DNA of 64,000 bases, taken from positions 1 through 64,000 of the forward strand of contig JBBSUC010000022.1 in the NCBI GenBank assembly GCA_038235275.1. The letters are read 5' to 3'. Shown one piece after another: positions 36,062 through 44,048 of this stretch (its first letter is position 1; each line of letters starts with the position of its first letter). Both the position numbers and the translations under genes were made by a program. Below the pieces are notes generated by a model. That model was not told the DNA's origin and searched no databases. It saw nothing but the letters and a program-made list of their open reading frames with translations. The stretch is from Persicitalea sp038235275. Lineage in GTDB: Bacteria > Bacteroidota > Bacteroidia > Cytophagales > Spirosomataceae.

Positions 36062-37606
36062 TTACTGTATTTCCAAAACCAATGATACGAAATAATCGCT
36101 TTCCGTGGCCTGAATGTCGAGCGTGTGACGGTCGGGATACAATAATTCGAGTCGCTTGCGGACGTTGGCGAGGCCAATGCCCGGCTTATTCTTCTCCGGG
36201 TCGTCGCCCGTTTTTTGGTGCAGGCTGTTGTGAACTTTGAAGTACAGCTTCGTGGCGTCCAGCGCCAGCGTGATGTACACCCAGGACGGCTGTCGCAGAC
36301 TGATGCCGTGCTTGAAGGCATTCTCCACGAAGGGATTCAGCAGCATCGGTGCCAGGTACCTTTCTCCTTCCGGCTGTTGAATATTGACCCGAATCTCGAT
36401 TGCGTGGCCCTCGTCCAGCCGCATCCGCTGCAAGTCCAGGAAGTTGTGCAGGTACTCGATTTCCTTCCGCAGCGGAATGCGTTCCTGATTGTTCTCGTGC
36501 AGCATAAAGCGCATCATGTCGCCGAGTTTCTGGATGCCATCCGCCGTTTTTTCGCTGGTTTCTTTCAGCGCCACGGCGTACAAAGTATTGAGCGCATTGA
36601 ACAAAAAATGCGGATTGACCTGCGAGCGCAGGGTGTCGAGTTCGGTGGATCTTTGGAGGACTTGGGTTCGGAGTTTTCGAGTTTCTTTGAAGAAATGTCG
36701 TCGCAAGTAAGCCGTCAAGGTACCTACTGAGCTTGGTAATAAATATAAGGAGTAAAAAGGGTAAGAATCTGCCCCACTTAGCCCCCAAATGAGGCCAAAA
36801 CATAGGCTAACAAGAGTCCAGAGTACTATGCCTAAGACATGGTACCGTTTCGATTGTGGTTCAGTGGGCCAGTTTTTATCGTAGTAAGGGAATAATAGGT
36901 TATAGCAGCCGTAATGAAATAATATCGTCAGCGTGATGATCGCTAAGCTTACTAGTACTCCTCCGCCCCCCATGGCAAAATTGGCGACGCTGCCCACGAA
37001 TACCCATAGAATTAAGCACGAGCCAGCAAGAGTTAGCAGGAGGTATTGCAAAACTCGGTGACGCGATTGACCTTGCTGCTCGTGTAGCTCGATTGTACGA
37101 TAATAAAGTTGGGCGAAAGCTTCGTAAATCAGTAGGCAGACTAATGCGGCCAAAAAACTAGTGGGAATATTTATAAGGTCGGAGCCATGTACATGAAAGC
37201 CAACTAATTGCCCAGCATCACCACTTCGTTCCCAAATTTTACGCTGAAAAAAATCGTATAGCAGAATGCTGCCGAACGTCAGGCCAACCGACAGTGCAAT
37301 TAAGTAGTTCGTGGTGGTGTCGTATCGCTTTTGCCTGATTCGAGGAAAGGCGTGATAGTGAAAAACGTACCACGCTGCCATAAATAGCATCGCCCCTGCC
37401 ACGGTAGGAAAAATGACGTTTTGGTTATAATCGAAAGAAGCCAGATCGCGTAGAATGATGGAGTTACTTACCCCAGCGTCCTGTGCCATTCCGATATTTA
37501 TGTTGAAGTACCTGGCTGACTCCAAAAGTCGGCGGATAACATAAGCCGCAACGGCGGCAAGGACGATGAAGAGTTCGTAACGGCGGATGGTGGCAAGCGA
37601 GCGCAT
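36062..37606 (-). CDS. LytS/YehU-type sensor histidine kinase
   Basis: This 514-residue membrane kinase has about seven to eight N-terminal hydrophobic segments (residues about 10-310: IVLAAVAAYVI, VAGAMLFMAAWYVF, LIALSVGLTFGSILLYDFF and others). The His_kinase domain has LRSQVNPHFLFNALNTLYAV (His near 333), and the ATPase boxes are NPFVENAFKHGI and PGIGLANVRKRLELLYP. The cognate regulator is the adjacent frameshifted LytTR gene. With nagB, nagA and the oxidoreductase behind it on the same strand, it may sense or respond to amino-sugar availability. A -7 box (37629-37636) precedes it. Confidence 0.9.
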   Translation of the reverse strand: MRSLATIRRYELFIVLAAVAAYVIRRLLESARYFNINIGMAQDAGVSNSIILRDLASFDYNQNVIFPTVAGAMLFMAAWYVFHYHAFPRIRQKRYDTTTNYLIALSVGLTFGSILLYDFFQRKIWERSGDAGQLVGFHVHGSDLINIPTSFLAALVCLLIYEAFAQLYYRTIELHEQQGQSRHRVLQYLLLTLAGSCLILWVFVGSVANFAMGGGGVLVSLAIITLTILFHYGCYNLLFPYYDKNWPTEPQSKRYHVLGIVLWTLVSLCFGLIWGLSGADSYPFYSLYLLPSSVGTLTAYLRRHFFKETRKLRTQVLQRSTELDTLRSQVNPHFLFNALNTLYAVALKETSEKTADGIQKLGDMMRFMLHENNQERIPLRKEIEYLHNFLDLQRMRLDEGHAIEIRVNIQQPEGERYLAPMLLNPFVENAFKHGISLRQPSWVYITLALDATKLYFKVHNSLHQKTGDDPEKNKPGIGLANVRKRLELLYPDRHTLDIQATESDYFVSLVLEIQ

Positions 37607-37628
37607 TGTTTTTCTGATTGGTTTGCAC

Positions 37629-37636
37629 CAAAACTA
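37629..37636 (-). promoter_or_regulatory. -7 box of the kinase-regulator-nag cluster
   Basis: TAGTTTTG on the complement matches TAnnTTTG; no convincing -33 TTTG is seen. It is 23 nt upstream of the kinase ATG. Confidence 0.4.
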
Positions 37637-37731
37637 CGCGCAGTACGGCTGCGCCGGGGAAAAATGACGTGAAAGAGGGGATATTTGGGGTGAAATGGGT
37701 GGTGAAAGAAAAAGACATCCCTAGCAATGGC

Positions 37732-37739
37732 TATCTTTG
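37732..37739 (+). promoter_or_regulatory. -7 box of the second DUF433/DUF5615 pair
   Basis: TATCTTTG matches TAnnTTTG exactly, about 44 nt before the DUF433 ATG. No clear -33 element. Confidence 0.45.
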
Positions 37740-37782
37740 CGATTAATAGTGATTTCTACTATAGTCTAGCAACGAGAGAGCC

Positions 37783-38013
37783 ATGTATATTTTTAAGAAC
37801 ACTATTACACTGGAAGAAGGAAAGCGTAGCGGGAAACCCTGCATCCGGGGAATGCGGATTTCGGTAGAAGACATTCTTCGTTGGTTGGCTTCCGAAATGA
37901 CCATTGCAGATATCCTGGAGGATTTTCCTGAGTTGACCAGGGCAGACATTCTCATTGCCCTAGAATTTTCGGCCGTGCAACAGCGACGCACCTTTTTTGA
38001 TGTCGCGGCATGA
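37783..38013 (+). CDS. DUF433 domain protein, putative antitoxin (second copy of the module)
   Basis: This 76-residue DUF433 protein reads SGKPCIRGMRISVEDILRWL, then TIADILEDFPELTRADILIAL. It overlaps the following DUF5615 gene by 4 nt (ATGA), just as in the pair at 3675-4261, but the two DUF433 proteins are clearly diverged from each other (different N-terminus and C-terminal VQQRRTFFDVAA). Separate acquisitions or an old duplication are both possible. The usual function is to neutralise the PIN-like partner and repress the operon. Confidence 0.8.
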   Translation: MYIFKNTITLEEGKRSGKPCIRGMRISVEDILRWLASEMTIADILEDFPELTRADILIALEFSAVQQRRTFFDVAA

Positions 38014-38345
38014 AGCTATTGGTTGACCAGAATATCTCGTATCGTATTCTGAGGAAGATGACGGACTTTCCGGCCAATATCGTTCACATCAAAGACGTAA
38101 GTCTAACCGATGCGAACGATCACGCCATATTCATGTATGCGCGTACCAATCAGTTCGATGCGGTCTTGACATTGGACGATGATTTTGTCAAGCTGCTGAA
38201 CCTGCACTCTGCTCCTCCCAAAGTCATTTGGATTCGGACGGGAAACTGTTCGACGGCTTTTTTAGCGGATCTGCTTTTGGAAAAAGCGGTTGCTATTAAA
38301 GAATTTGTGGAATCGACGGAGTATATACTTTATGAGTTGGTTTGA
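38010..38345 (+). CDS. DUF5615 family PIN-like protein, putative toxin (second copy)
   Basis: This 111-residue protein opens MKLLVDQNISYRILRKM, with the acidic strand-1 Asp. HIKDVSLTDANDHAIFMYA and VLTLDDDFVKLL carry the further acidic residues, and PPKVIWIRTGNCST is the conserved third strand. All expected PIN-like acidic positions are visible, so a functional nuclease is possible. It is the second gene of the module. Its end faces the convergent fadN-like gene across two inverted repeats. Confidence 0.8.
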   Translation: MKLLVDQNISYRILRKMTDFPANIVHIKDVSLTDANDHAIFMYARTNQFDAVLTLDDDFVKLLNLHSAPPKVIWIRTGNCSTAFLADLLLEKAVAIKEFVESTEYILYELV

Positions 38346-38364
38346 GCTTGAAACCCTAGTGTGA

Positions 38365-38439
38365 AACTTCCCGAAAGCTAATTGCCAGGCGGCCAGTCTT
38401 TCGGGAAGTTCGCGCGCAGAGAACGGGCAAGATGCCCGT
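38365..38439. terminator. two inverted repeats between convergent genes
   Basis: AACTTCCCGAAAG (38365-38377) and CTTTCGGGAAGTT (38398-38410) form a perfect 13-bp stem with a 20-nt loop. ACGGGCA-AGA-TGCCCGT (38423-38439) is a second, 7-bp stem. Neither has a clear T run, so termination is inferred from position. Confidence 0.55.
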
Positions 38440-38445
38440 ACCACA

Positions 38446-40851
38446 TTAATTCCTCGGTGGTTTGCCGCCGGTAAGCAGGCCCTGCATCCGTTCGATGGTT
38501 TTCTTCTCGCCGCAGAGGGAAAGGAATGCTTCACGTTCTAAGTCCAGCAGGTATTGCTCCGTGACGATCTGCGGTTGGCTGAGGTCGCCGCCGCAGATGA
38601 CGTGGGCCAGTTTGTTAGCCAGCAGGGCGTCGTGATCGCTGATGTAGTTGGCCAGGCGCATTTGGGCTACGCCCGCCAGGAAGAGGGCGATGCCCGTTTT
38701 GCCCTGTACCTTGATGTCCATCCGGGGCTTGGGCTGGGTGTAGCCGTTGTCGGCCAGTTCCATCGCGGCTTGCTTGGCTTCGGCGATGAGGCGGCTGCGA
38801 TTTAGCACAATCTGGTCTTTTTCCTGTAAATAGTGCATCTCCAGCGCCTCCTGCGCCGAGGTAGAGACCTTGGCTTGCGCGATGTTCATATAGGCAGTTT
38901 GCAGGATGTTCAATTCAGTATCGCCGGGTTGGTAAAGGTCGGAGCAGCGGGCGGCCATTTCTTTGGTGCCGCCCCCCGCCGGAATCAGGCCCACGCCCAA
39001 CTCCACCAGACCGATATACGATTCGGCGTGGGCCACTACCTTATCGGCGTGGAGGGTCAACTCGCAGCCGCCACCCAGCGCGAGGGTGTGCGGGGCCACA
39101 ACTACCGGAATGGACGAGTACCGCGCCCGAAGAATGGTTTGCTGGAACTGGGCAATCATCAGGTTGATTTCGTCGAATTCCTGCTCGATGGCGAACATAA
39201 ACAGCATGGCTAAGTTCGCTCCCGCTGAAAAGGCCTCAGTCGATTCGTTAGCGATCACCAGCCCCCGGAAGTCTTTCTCGGCCAGCGCGATGCCCTTGTG
39301 CATTCCTTCGATTACCTCGGCCCCGAAGGTGTTCATCTTGGAGCGGAATTCGAGGTTCACTATGCCGTCGCCCAGATCGTAAAGCGCGGCTCCGGCATTT
39401 TTCCAGACTATTTTATTTTCAAGATTCTTGAGAATAATGAAGTTGTCCTGACCCGGAATCTCTTTGTAGGACTTAGTCGGAATATCGTAGTACTGCTTTC
39501 GGCCTTTTTCCACTTTGTAAAAGGTCTCATTTCCGGCTTCCAGCATTTCGTAGACCCAGGCGGCGGGTTTCATGTCCTGCGCCTCCATGATGTCGAGCAT
39601 CTTCTTTACGCCGACAGCGTCCCAGGTTTCGAACAAGCCCATTTGCCAGCCGAACCCGGACGTAATCGCCTGGTCGATGCGGTAGAGTTCGTCCGAGATT
39701 TCGGGAATGCGGTGCGTGGCGTAGCGGAAACTGTCGGCGAAGGTCTGGCGGTAGAATTCCCCGGCTTCGTCCTTACCTTCCAGTAATACACCAAAGCGCT
39801 TCGCCAGGTTATCGATAGACTTGGTGCCTTCCAGCGTGACGAACTTCACCTTTTCCGACGGACGGTACTCCATCGTCTTGAAATCCAAAGCCAGAATGAC
39901 GGAATGACCCTTTTCGTCCTTTATTTTTTTGTAAAAACCCTGGTTGGTTTTATCACCGAGCCATTTTTTATTAAAGAGCTCCTGCATCACGCCCGGCACC
40001 ACGAATGCTTCCCGTGATTCGTCAGTTTCGGCCCCAGATTCGTATAAATTATTGGAAACATGCACCGTCGTGTCCAGTCCCACCACGTCCGACAGACGGA
40101 AAGTCCCCGACTTGGGGCGACCCACCACGGGACCCGTCAGCTTGTCCACCTGTTCCACGGTCAAGCCCATTTTCTCGGCCGCGCGGACGGTCTGCACCAT
40201 CGCGTGGATACCCAGGCGGTTGGCGATGAAGCCCGGCGTATCCTTGCAGAGAACCGTCGTTTTGCCCAAAAACAAATCGCCGTAGTGCATCAGGAAGTCG
40301 ATGACTTCGGGATCGGTTTGCGGACCGGGAATGATTTCCAGCAACCGCAGGTAGCGCGGTGGGTTAAAAAAGTGGGTGCCGCAGAAATGCTTCTGGAAAT
40401 CCTCGCTGCGGCCTTCTGACATCAAATGAATTGGAATCCCCGAGGTATTGGAACTCACCAAAGTCCCCGGCTTGCGGAGCTTATCGACCTTCTCGAACAA
40501 GCCCTGCTTGATATCCAATCGCTCCACGATGACCTCGATGACCCAGTCGTAGTCCTTAATCTCAGCCAGGTTATCATCGAAGTTGCCCAGCTTTACGCGT
40601 TTGGAAAAATCCGCGCTGTACAGCGGGGCGGGCGAGCCTTTCAGGGTGTTTTGGAAAGACTCGGTGACCAGGCGATTCCGCACGGCCGGGCTTTCCATGG
40701 TTAAGCCTTTGGCTTGTTCAGTGGGCGAGAGTTCGCGGGGAACGATGTCGAGCAACAGCACTTGCACACCGATATTTGCGAAATGGCAGGCAATGCGGGA
40801 ACCCATGATGCCCGAGCCGAGAACGGCGACTTTTTTGATGGTACGGTTCAT
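38446..40851 (-). CDS. fadN: bifunctional 3-hydroxyacyl-CoA dehydrogenase / enoyl-CoA hydratase (FadN-like)
   Basis: This 801-residue fusion acts in fatty-acid beta-oxidation. The dehydrogenase NAD fold VAVLGSGIMGSRIACHFANIG comes first, followed by CGTHFFNPPRYLRLLEIIPG, KDTPGFIANRLG and the HCDH C-terminal domain. The hydratase-like crotonase domain follows from about residue 490 (ESTEAFSAGANLAMLF, PHTLALGGGCELTLHAD, GLVELGVGLIPAGGG). This order, dehydrogenase first, is that of FadN, not of proteobacterial FadB/FadJ. A thiolase and an acyl-CoA dehydrogenase would be expected as partners but are not in the window. It overlaps the MarR gene stop by 4 nt. Confidence 0.92.
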   Translation of the reverse strand: MNRTIKKVAVLGSGIMGSRIACHFANIGVQVLLLDIVPRELSPTEQAKGLTMESPAVRNRLVTESFQNTLKGSPAPLYSADFSKRVKLGNFDDNLAEIKDYDWVIEVIVERLDIKQGLFEKVDKLRKPGTLVSSNTSGIPIHLMSEGRSEDFQKHFCGTHFFNPPRYLRLLEIIPGPQTDPEVIDFLMHYGDLFLGKTTVLCKDTPGFIANRLGIHAMVQTVRAAEKMGLTVEQVDKLTGPVVGRPKSGTFRLSDVVGLDTTVHVSNNLYESGAETDESREAFVVPGVMQELFNKKWLGDKTNQGFYKKIKDEKGHSVILALDFKTMEYRPSEKVKFVTLEGTKSIDNLAKRFGVLLEGKDEAGEFYRQTFADSFRYATHRIPEISDELYRIDQAITSGFGWQMGLFETWDAVGVKKMLDIMEAQDMKPAAWVYEMLEAGNETFYKVEKGRKQYYDIPTKSYKEIPGQDNFIILKNLENKIVWKNAGAALYDLGDGIVNLEFRSKMNTFGAEVIEGMHKGIALAEKDFRGLVIANESTEAFSAGANLAMLFMFAIEQEFDEINLMIAQFQQTILRARYSSIPVVVAPHTLALGGGCELTLHADKVVAHAESYIGLVELGVGLIPAGGGTKEMAARCSDLYQPGDTELNILQTAYMNIAQAKVSTSAQEALEMHYLQEKDQIVLNRSRLIAEAKQAAMELADNGYTQPKPRMDIKVQGKTGIALFLAGVAQMRLANYISDHDALLANKLAHVICGGDLSQPQIVTEQYLLDLEREAFLSLCGEKKTIERMQGLLTGGKPPRN

Positions 40852-41297
40852 TTTTGTTTGGTTGTTTTCTGATTCTCACTATCCACCAGTGTGTTGATTT
40901 CTTTTATTACGTCCATAAAAATTACCAGCTTTTCGGGGGCGATTTTTTCGTGGATAATTTCGTTGAAGCGGATGACGCCCGCGCGGGCTTGTTCGCGCTT
41001 GGCTTTGCCGGCTTCGGTGAGCGAGATGCGGACGAAGCGCTTGTCGGTGCCATCCACCTCACGGCGGATGAGCCCTTTTTCTTCCAGGCTTTTTAGCATC
41101 CTGACCAGGCTCCTGGGTTCCATGCCCAGCAGCGGGGCGATTTTGGTGGCCGGGGTGCCTTCCTCCATATCGATGTTCAACAGCACGTAACCCACCGCCA
41201 TCGTCATACCGTACTGCGCAGCATAAGTGTTGTACATGCGCGAAATCGAATGCCAGGCCCACTTGATATGAAAGTCGATCGTTTTTTCCTTACGCAT
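40848..41297 (-). CDS. MarR family transcriptional regulator
   Basis: This 149-residue winged-helix protein reads EEGTPATKIAPLLGMEPRSLVRMLKSLEEKGLIRREVDGTDKRFVRISLTEAG (given here in order as helices H3, recognition helix and beta wing). It is the first gene of a two-gene operon with the beta-oxidation enzyme and overlaps it by 4 nt. A perfect 14-nt palindrome at its own promoter (41388-41401) is a likely operator. The ligand is probably an acyl-CoA or related metabolite; this is inference. Confidence 0.88.
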   Translation of the reverse strand: MRKEKTIDFHIKWAWHSISRMYNTYAAQYGMTMAVGYVLLNIDMEEGTPATKIAPLLGMEPRSLVRMLKSLEEKGLIRREVDGTDKRFVRISLTEAGKAKREQARAGVIRFNEIIHEKIAPEKLVIFMDVIKEINTLVDSENQKTTKQK

Positions 41298-41363
41298 TAG
41301 TGTTTTTCAAATTCGCTGCTTGCTTACGTCCGAGGGACGCGAAGCATTGCTTCTGTATATACG

Positions 41364-41395
41364 CAAATGTAATGAATTTTGTGGGTAGTATGCAA
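41364..41395 (-). promoter_or_regulatory. promoter of the marR-fadN operon
   Basis: TACATTTG (complement of 41364-41371) is a perfect -7 box, and TTG at 41393-41395 is 21 nt upstream. Start of transcription near 41357. Confidence 0.65.
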
Positions 41396-41401
41396 GCATA
41401 C
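41388..41401. promoter_or_regulatory. candidate MarR operator
   Basis: GTATGC-AA-GCATAC is a perfect 14-nt inverted repeat overlapping the -33 element of the marR promoter, a usual position for MarR-type autorepression. Confidence 0.6.
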
Positions 41402-41454
41402 CTTTATTTGGAGGGTGCGTAGTCCTTGGAAATCGTCAAATGATTGGCCGGGTG

Positions 41455-41486
41455 TTTGGTGGTTAGGCAAATGCCCTTTACTTTTG
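41455..41486 (+). promoter_or_regulatory. promoter of the small lipoprotein gene
   Basis: TTTG at 41455-41458 and TACTTTTG at 41479-41486 are separated by 20 nt, an ideal Bacteroidota promoter. Predicted start near 41493. Confidence 0.75.
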
Positions 41487-41511
41487 CGTCAAATCTTTCA
41501 ATATGTCTCCC

Positions 41512-41763
41512 ATGAATTTCAAAAAGATAGCCGCATTCTTAGGTGGTATGGCGCTTTTGACCTCTTGCGAATACCAAAAATACAACCACGCGGAGCAGAT
41601 CGACGTGCGGGCCAACAGCGAGTACATTTATGGCGTCAGCCCTGATTCAGCGGCACGGCAACTGAACAACAAATACGAGGAGCAGCCTGAGTTGGAATTG
41701 CGAGCTAATGCCATCCGCGAGAAAATGTTCGGCGATACGACCAGTGCTTTAGCCAGAAAATAG
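41512..41763 (+). CDS. small lipoprotein of unknown function
   Basis: This 83-residue protein (86 if started at 41503) has a clear lipoprotein signal MNFKKIAAFLGGMALLTSC, with Cys in LLTSCEY. The mature part is short and charged (YNHAEQIDVRANSEYIYGV, AARQLNNKYEEQPELELR). The ATG at 41512 is chosen because the other lies only about 10 nt after the predicted transcription start. An excellent promoter precedes it and a terminator follows, so it is a monocistronic gene. No family is recognised. Confidence 0.75.
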   Translation: MNFKKIAAFLGGMALLTSCEYQKYNHAEQIDVRANSEYIYGVSPDSAARQLNNKYEEQPELELRANAIREKMFGDTTSALARK

Positions 41764-41790
41764 TCTGGCCTGATTTATATTATTACCTGA

Positions 41791-41825
41791 AAGCAGGATC
41801 TCCGCAGGAGGTGCTGCTTTTTTCA
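41791..41825 (+). terminator. terminator after the small lipoprotein gene
   Basis: AGCAGGATCTCC and GGAGGTGCTGCT form a stem with a GCA loop followed by six T residues, 30 nt past the stop codon. Confidence 0.75.
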
Positions 41826-41996
41826 TTATTTTACTGGGAATCTGCTTTCAGGAATCCTTCCGTTCAGTAAATCATCAAATTGATTCTATTCGTCTTTTGG
41901 GACAATTGAATTCTATTGATTTACTTTACACCTCCTTTCGATATTTAAAATAGCATTTTTCCCATAAAACTTTCCCCAGAAAAAGAACGCTAATCC

Positions 41997-43073
41997 ATGA
42001 ACATTGCCTTAGTAACCGGTTCAGCCGGACTTATTGGAAGCGAATCAGTCGCTTTCTTAGCCGATAAATTTGACCTCATCGTCGGCATCGACAACAACCT
42101 CCGCCAGTACTTTTTTGGTGAAGATGGCAACACCGCCTGGAACCGCAACCGCATCGAGGAAGCCCACGCCAACTACAAGCACGAATCAGCTGACATCCGC
42201 GAGGTGAGCCAATTGGAACCCATTTTCAAGGAATACGGCGCGGACATCAAAATGATCGTCCACACGGCCGCGCAGCCCAGCCACGACTGGGCCGCCAAGG
42301 AGCCGTTCACGGACTTCGGCGTCAATGCGGTGGGTACCATCAATATGCTGGAAATGACGCGGCTGCACTGCCCCGAGGCGGTGTTTATCTTCACCTCGAC
42401 CAACAAAGTGTACGGCGACAATCCCAATTACCTGCCGCTGGTGGAGCTGGAAACACGCTATGAGATCGCCGAGGACCATCCCTATTTCGAGAACGGAATC
42501 GACGAGCTGCACAGCATCGACCACACCAAGCACTCGATTTTTGGCGCGTCCAAGGTCGCGGCGGATGTGATGGTGCAGGAGTACGGCCGCTACTTCGGTA
42601 TGAAAACCGGCGTGTTCCGAGGCGGCTGTCTCACGGGTCCCAATCACTCAGGGGCGCAGTTGCACGGCTTTTTGGCCTACCTGATGAAGTGCGCCATCAC
42701 GGGCAATCACTACACGATTTTCGGCTACAAGGGCAAGCAGGTGCGCGACAACATCCACAGCCACGACCTGGTGAATATGTTCTGGCACTTTTACCAGGAC
42801 CCCAAACCGGGTGAGGTGTATAACGCGGGCGGCGGGCGCTTTGCCAACTGCTCGATGATCGAGGCGATCGCGCTTTGTGAGCAGATTTCGGGCAAAAAGC
42901 TGTCGCACTCCTACTCCGAAACCAACCGCTCAGGCGACCATATTTGGTATATCAGCGACCTGACGAAGTTCAAGACGCACTATCCCGGCTGGAACTGGGA
43001 ATACGGTTTGGAAGAAACGCTGACCCAGATTCACGACGGAATCGCGTCGCGTTTGGCGACCCATCCTGCCTAA
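41997..43073 (+). CDS. NAD-dependent epimerase/dehydratase, CDP-paratose 2-epimerase-like
   Basis: This 358-residue extended short-chain dehydrogenase has the glycine motif ALVTGSAGLIGSESV near 4-18 and the catalytic YGASK-type replaced by FGASKVAADVM (Lys kept; Tyr position differs locally). HTAAQPSHDWAAKEPFTDF and FIFTSTNKVYGDNPNYLPL are characteristic of CDP-tyvelose/paratose epimerases. It is the first gene of a cassette with two glycosyltransferases. The likely role is making a nucleotide sugar for a surface glycan; the exact sugar cannot be fixed from sequence. Confidence 0.8.
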   Translation: MNIALVTGSAGLIGSESVAFLADKFDLIVGIDNNLRQYFFGEDGNTAWNRNRIEEAHANYKHESADIREVSQLEPIFKEYGADIKMIVHTAAQPSHDWAAKEPFTDFGVNAVGTINMLEMTRLHCPEAVFIFTSTNKVYGDNPNYLPLVELETRYEIAEDHPYFENGIDELHSIDHTKHSIFGASKVAADVMVQEYGRYFGMKTGVFRGGCLTGPNHSGAQLHGFLAYLMKCAITGNHYTIFGYKGKQVRDNIHSHDLVNMFWHFYQDPKPGEVYNAGGGRFANCSMIEAIALCEQISGKKLSHSYSETNRSGDHIWYISDLTKFKTHYPGWNWEYGLEETLTQIHDGIASRLATHPA

Positions 43074-43098
43074 GCTAACCTCACTTCCTCCCGACCTT

Positions 43099-44046
43099 AT
43101 GTCTGCCAAGTACATTATTCTGGTTCCGCAATTCAACGACTGGGAGGCGTTGAATCTGCTGATCGAGAGAATTAACACTGACCTGGCAAGCGACATTCTG
43201 ACCCACACCTCGCTGCTGGTCGTGGACGATTGCTCGCCGCTGGACCGCACCGAATCGTTTCCCGCGTTCAAGGGGACGGGCATTCAGGTGCTGCGGCTGT
43301 ACCGCAATTTGGGGCACCAACGCGCCATCGCCATCGGGCTTTCGTACATCGCCACCGAATTGAGTTGTGAGAAGGTCATTGTGATGGATGCCGACGGGGA
43401 AGACGCTCCGCGCGACATCAACCTGCTTTTTGCCAAATCTGCCGAACTTCCCGATACCATTATCTTCGCCCAGCGCAGCAAGCGGCAGGAGAGTTTTCTG
43501 TTCCAGTTTTTTTACAAAATCTACAAGGCCGTTTTCAAACTTCTGACGGGTAAAGTGATTACGTTCGGGAATTTCAGCCTCATTCCGCAACGACGCTTAC
43601 AGAACCTGGTGCGGGTGTCGGAGATTTGGAACAACTACCCGGGCGGCGTCATCCATTCGCGCATCCCCTACGACGGCGTTCCCATCGAACGCGCCAAACG
43701 ACTGGCGGGAAGCAGCAAGATGAACTTCGTGTCGCTGATTCTGCACGGGCTGAGTGCTATTTCGGTACTCATTGACGCCACGGCGGTCAGGATTCTGATT
43801 TTCTCGGTTTGCATGTCGGGCCTGGTTCTGGCGGTGATCGGGGGCATTTTATTCCTGAAACTCATTGGCAATGCCACGCCCGGCTGGGCTTCTACGCTCA
43901 GTACCACGCTATTGATTGTGATGATGCAGTCCTTTTTAATTTCCCTCTTTCTCGTATTCATGGTGCTGCAGTACCGCACGCAGCAGCATTTCATCCCGGC
44001 CATCCACTACCGCGACTTTGTGGAAAGCGTCGAAACTGTCGCCTAG
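43099..44046 (+). CDS. family 2 glycosyltransferase with C-terminal membrane anchor
   Basis: This 315-residue DPM1/GtrB-like enzyme has the GT2 nucleotide-sugar Asp in LLVVDDCSPLDRTESFP near 38 and VIVMDADGEDAPRDINLLF (metal DxD-like) near 95. FKLLTGKVITFGNFSLIP follows. Two C-terminal membrane helices (about 235-260 and 270-295) anchor it, as in polyprenyl-phosphate sugar transferases. Its start lies 25 nt after the epimerase and its stop 2 nt before the GT-C-like gene. The probable product is a polyprenyl-P sugar used by the next protein. Confidence 0.87.
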   Translation: MSAKYIILVPQFNDWEALNLLIERINTDLASDILTHTSLLVVDDCSPLDRTESFPAFKGTGIQVLRLYRNLGHQRAIAIGLSYIATELSCEKVIVMDADGEDAPRDINLLFAKSAELPDTIIFAQRSKRQESFLFQFFYKIYKAVFKLLTGKVITFGNFSLIPQRRLQNLVRVSEIWNNYPGGVIHSRIPYDGVPIERAKRLAGSSKMNFVSLILHGLSAISVLIDATAVRILIFSVCMSGLVLAVIGGILFLKLIGNATPGWASTLSTTLLIVMMQSFLISLFLVFMVLQYRTQQHFIPAIHYRDFVESVETVA

Positions 44047-44048
44047 CC

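Noticed and set aside
43809..44048. Longer start of the GT-C-like gene inside the GT2 gene
   Set aside because: The extra 80 residues are an out-of-frame reading of the GT2 C-terminus; the ATG at 44049 follows the GT2 stop by 2 nt.
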